From Candidatus Cloacimonadota bacterium (GTDB lineage: Bacteria > Cloacimonadota > Cloacimonadia > Cloacimonadales > WRIO01): a stretch of 11,496 nucleotides of DNA. Positions 11,398-11,496 of the stretch are shown in pieces (positions within the stretch are counted from its first letter, which is position 1; every line of letters begins with the position of its first letter). Under the pieces are notes generated by a model. The model ran no database searches, was not told the origin of the DNA, and saw only the letters and a list, made by a program, of their open reading frames with translations. Made by a program: the position numbers and the translations under genes. The stretch covers positions 1 through 11,496 of the forward strand of contig JALNXV010000083.1 in the NCBI GenBank assembly GCA_023230175.1, written 5' to 3'.

Positions 11398-11496
11398 ATG
11401 AGCATTTTATCAAGTCTGTTCCGCTCCCGTGACAAGCCCATAAAGGACAGGACCAGCGGCAGCGCCTATACATTCTTCATGGGTGGATCTTCTGCC
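11398..11496 (+). CDS. Phage portal protein, HK97 type (3' end cut by window)
   Basis: Thirty-three codons are visible before the window ends, beginning MSILSSLFRSRDKPIKDR and continuing with SGSAYTFFMGGSSA. A short amphipathic start, a basic RSRDKP and then a Y-x-F-F-x-G-x-S segment are typical of HK97-like portal N-termini, the ring through which DNA is packaged. GGAGGTG at 11384-11390 lies seven bases before the ATG. Its place after terL matches the usual order of head genes. The rest of the protein is outside the window, so the call depends on the first residues and the context. Confidence 0.8.
   Translation, partial: MSILSSLFRSRDKPIKDRTSGSAYTFFMGGSSA

Noticed and set aside
1..11496. Search for tRNA genes, CRISPR arrays, insertion sequences, integrase or att sites
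   Set aside because: None was found by reading; repeats present are short and explained by promoters and hairpins.

Overview
The window is part of a tailed-phage genome or prophage (HK97-like, terminase and portal of the Terminase_1/HK97 type). Every convincing gene is on the + strand. It opens inside an HNH nuclease gene and closes 99 bases into the portal gene. No integrase, repressor, att site, tRNA, rRNA, CRISPR array or insertion sequence was seen, so prophage and free phage cannot be told apart. Shine-Dalgarno sequences are strong (AAGGAGG-like). Many of the small cargo proteins belong to families I associate with prophages and mobile elements of gut Firmicutes. However, an overlapping i-spanin/o-spanin pair argues for a host with an outer membrane, such as a Firmicutes-influenced spirochaete (Treponema/Sphaerochaeta type) or a Negativicute. 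The host is therefore an inference, not a certainty.

Layout. (1) 3-814: HNH nuclease, a palindrome-rich gap that is a plausible cos site, and a P27-type small terminase. (2) 832-2864: a short S-adenosylmethionine synthetase overlapping by one base a ParB-domain DNA methyltransferase, a 'make SAM, then use it' pair. (3) 2937-3447: overlapping spanin genes. (4) 3555-4980: a 'virulence-related' family protein, a DUF4314 protein and an unknown protein with an internal repeat. (5) 4981-5267: a non-coding gap with a strongly structured RNA candidate ending in a terminator, then a promoter. (6) 5268-7247: a predicted amidoligase, a gamma-glutamylcyclotransferase-like enzyme, a zinc-ribbon protein and an unknown acidic protein. 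(7) 7315-8732: a second DNA methyltransferase chained by overlaps to two unknown genes. (8) 8827-9359: two small unknown genes behind a third copy of a shared promoter type. (9) 9440-11496: large terminase, a small unknown gene, three tandem terminator hairpins and the start of the portal gene.

How it fits together. The packaging genes are interrupted: about 8.6 kb of accessory genes sits between small and large terminase subunits. The cargo looks like a phage host-takeover set: DNA methylation with its own SAM supply, amide-bond-making and cleaving enzymes, and lysis of an outer membrane. Three units of the cargo start from near-identically built promoters (TTGnTA, 17 bases, then a GAnAT(A/T)-type box). 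Four gene junctions place an intrinsic-terminator-like hairpin with a T run only 14-24 bases before the next start codon, with no room for a promoter, which suggests controlled read-through. The most interesting observations are the amidoligase/cyclotransferase pair, a C-terminal module shared by the amidoligase and the 'virulence' protein, and the pseudoknot-like RNA at 5011-5113.
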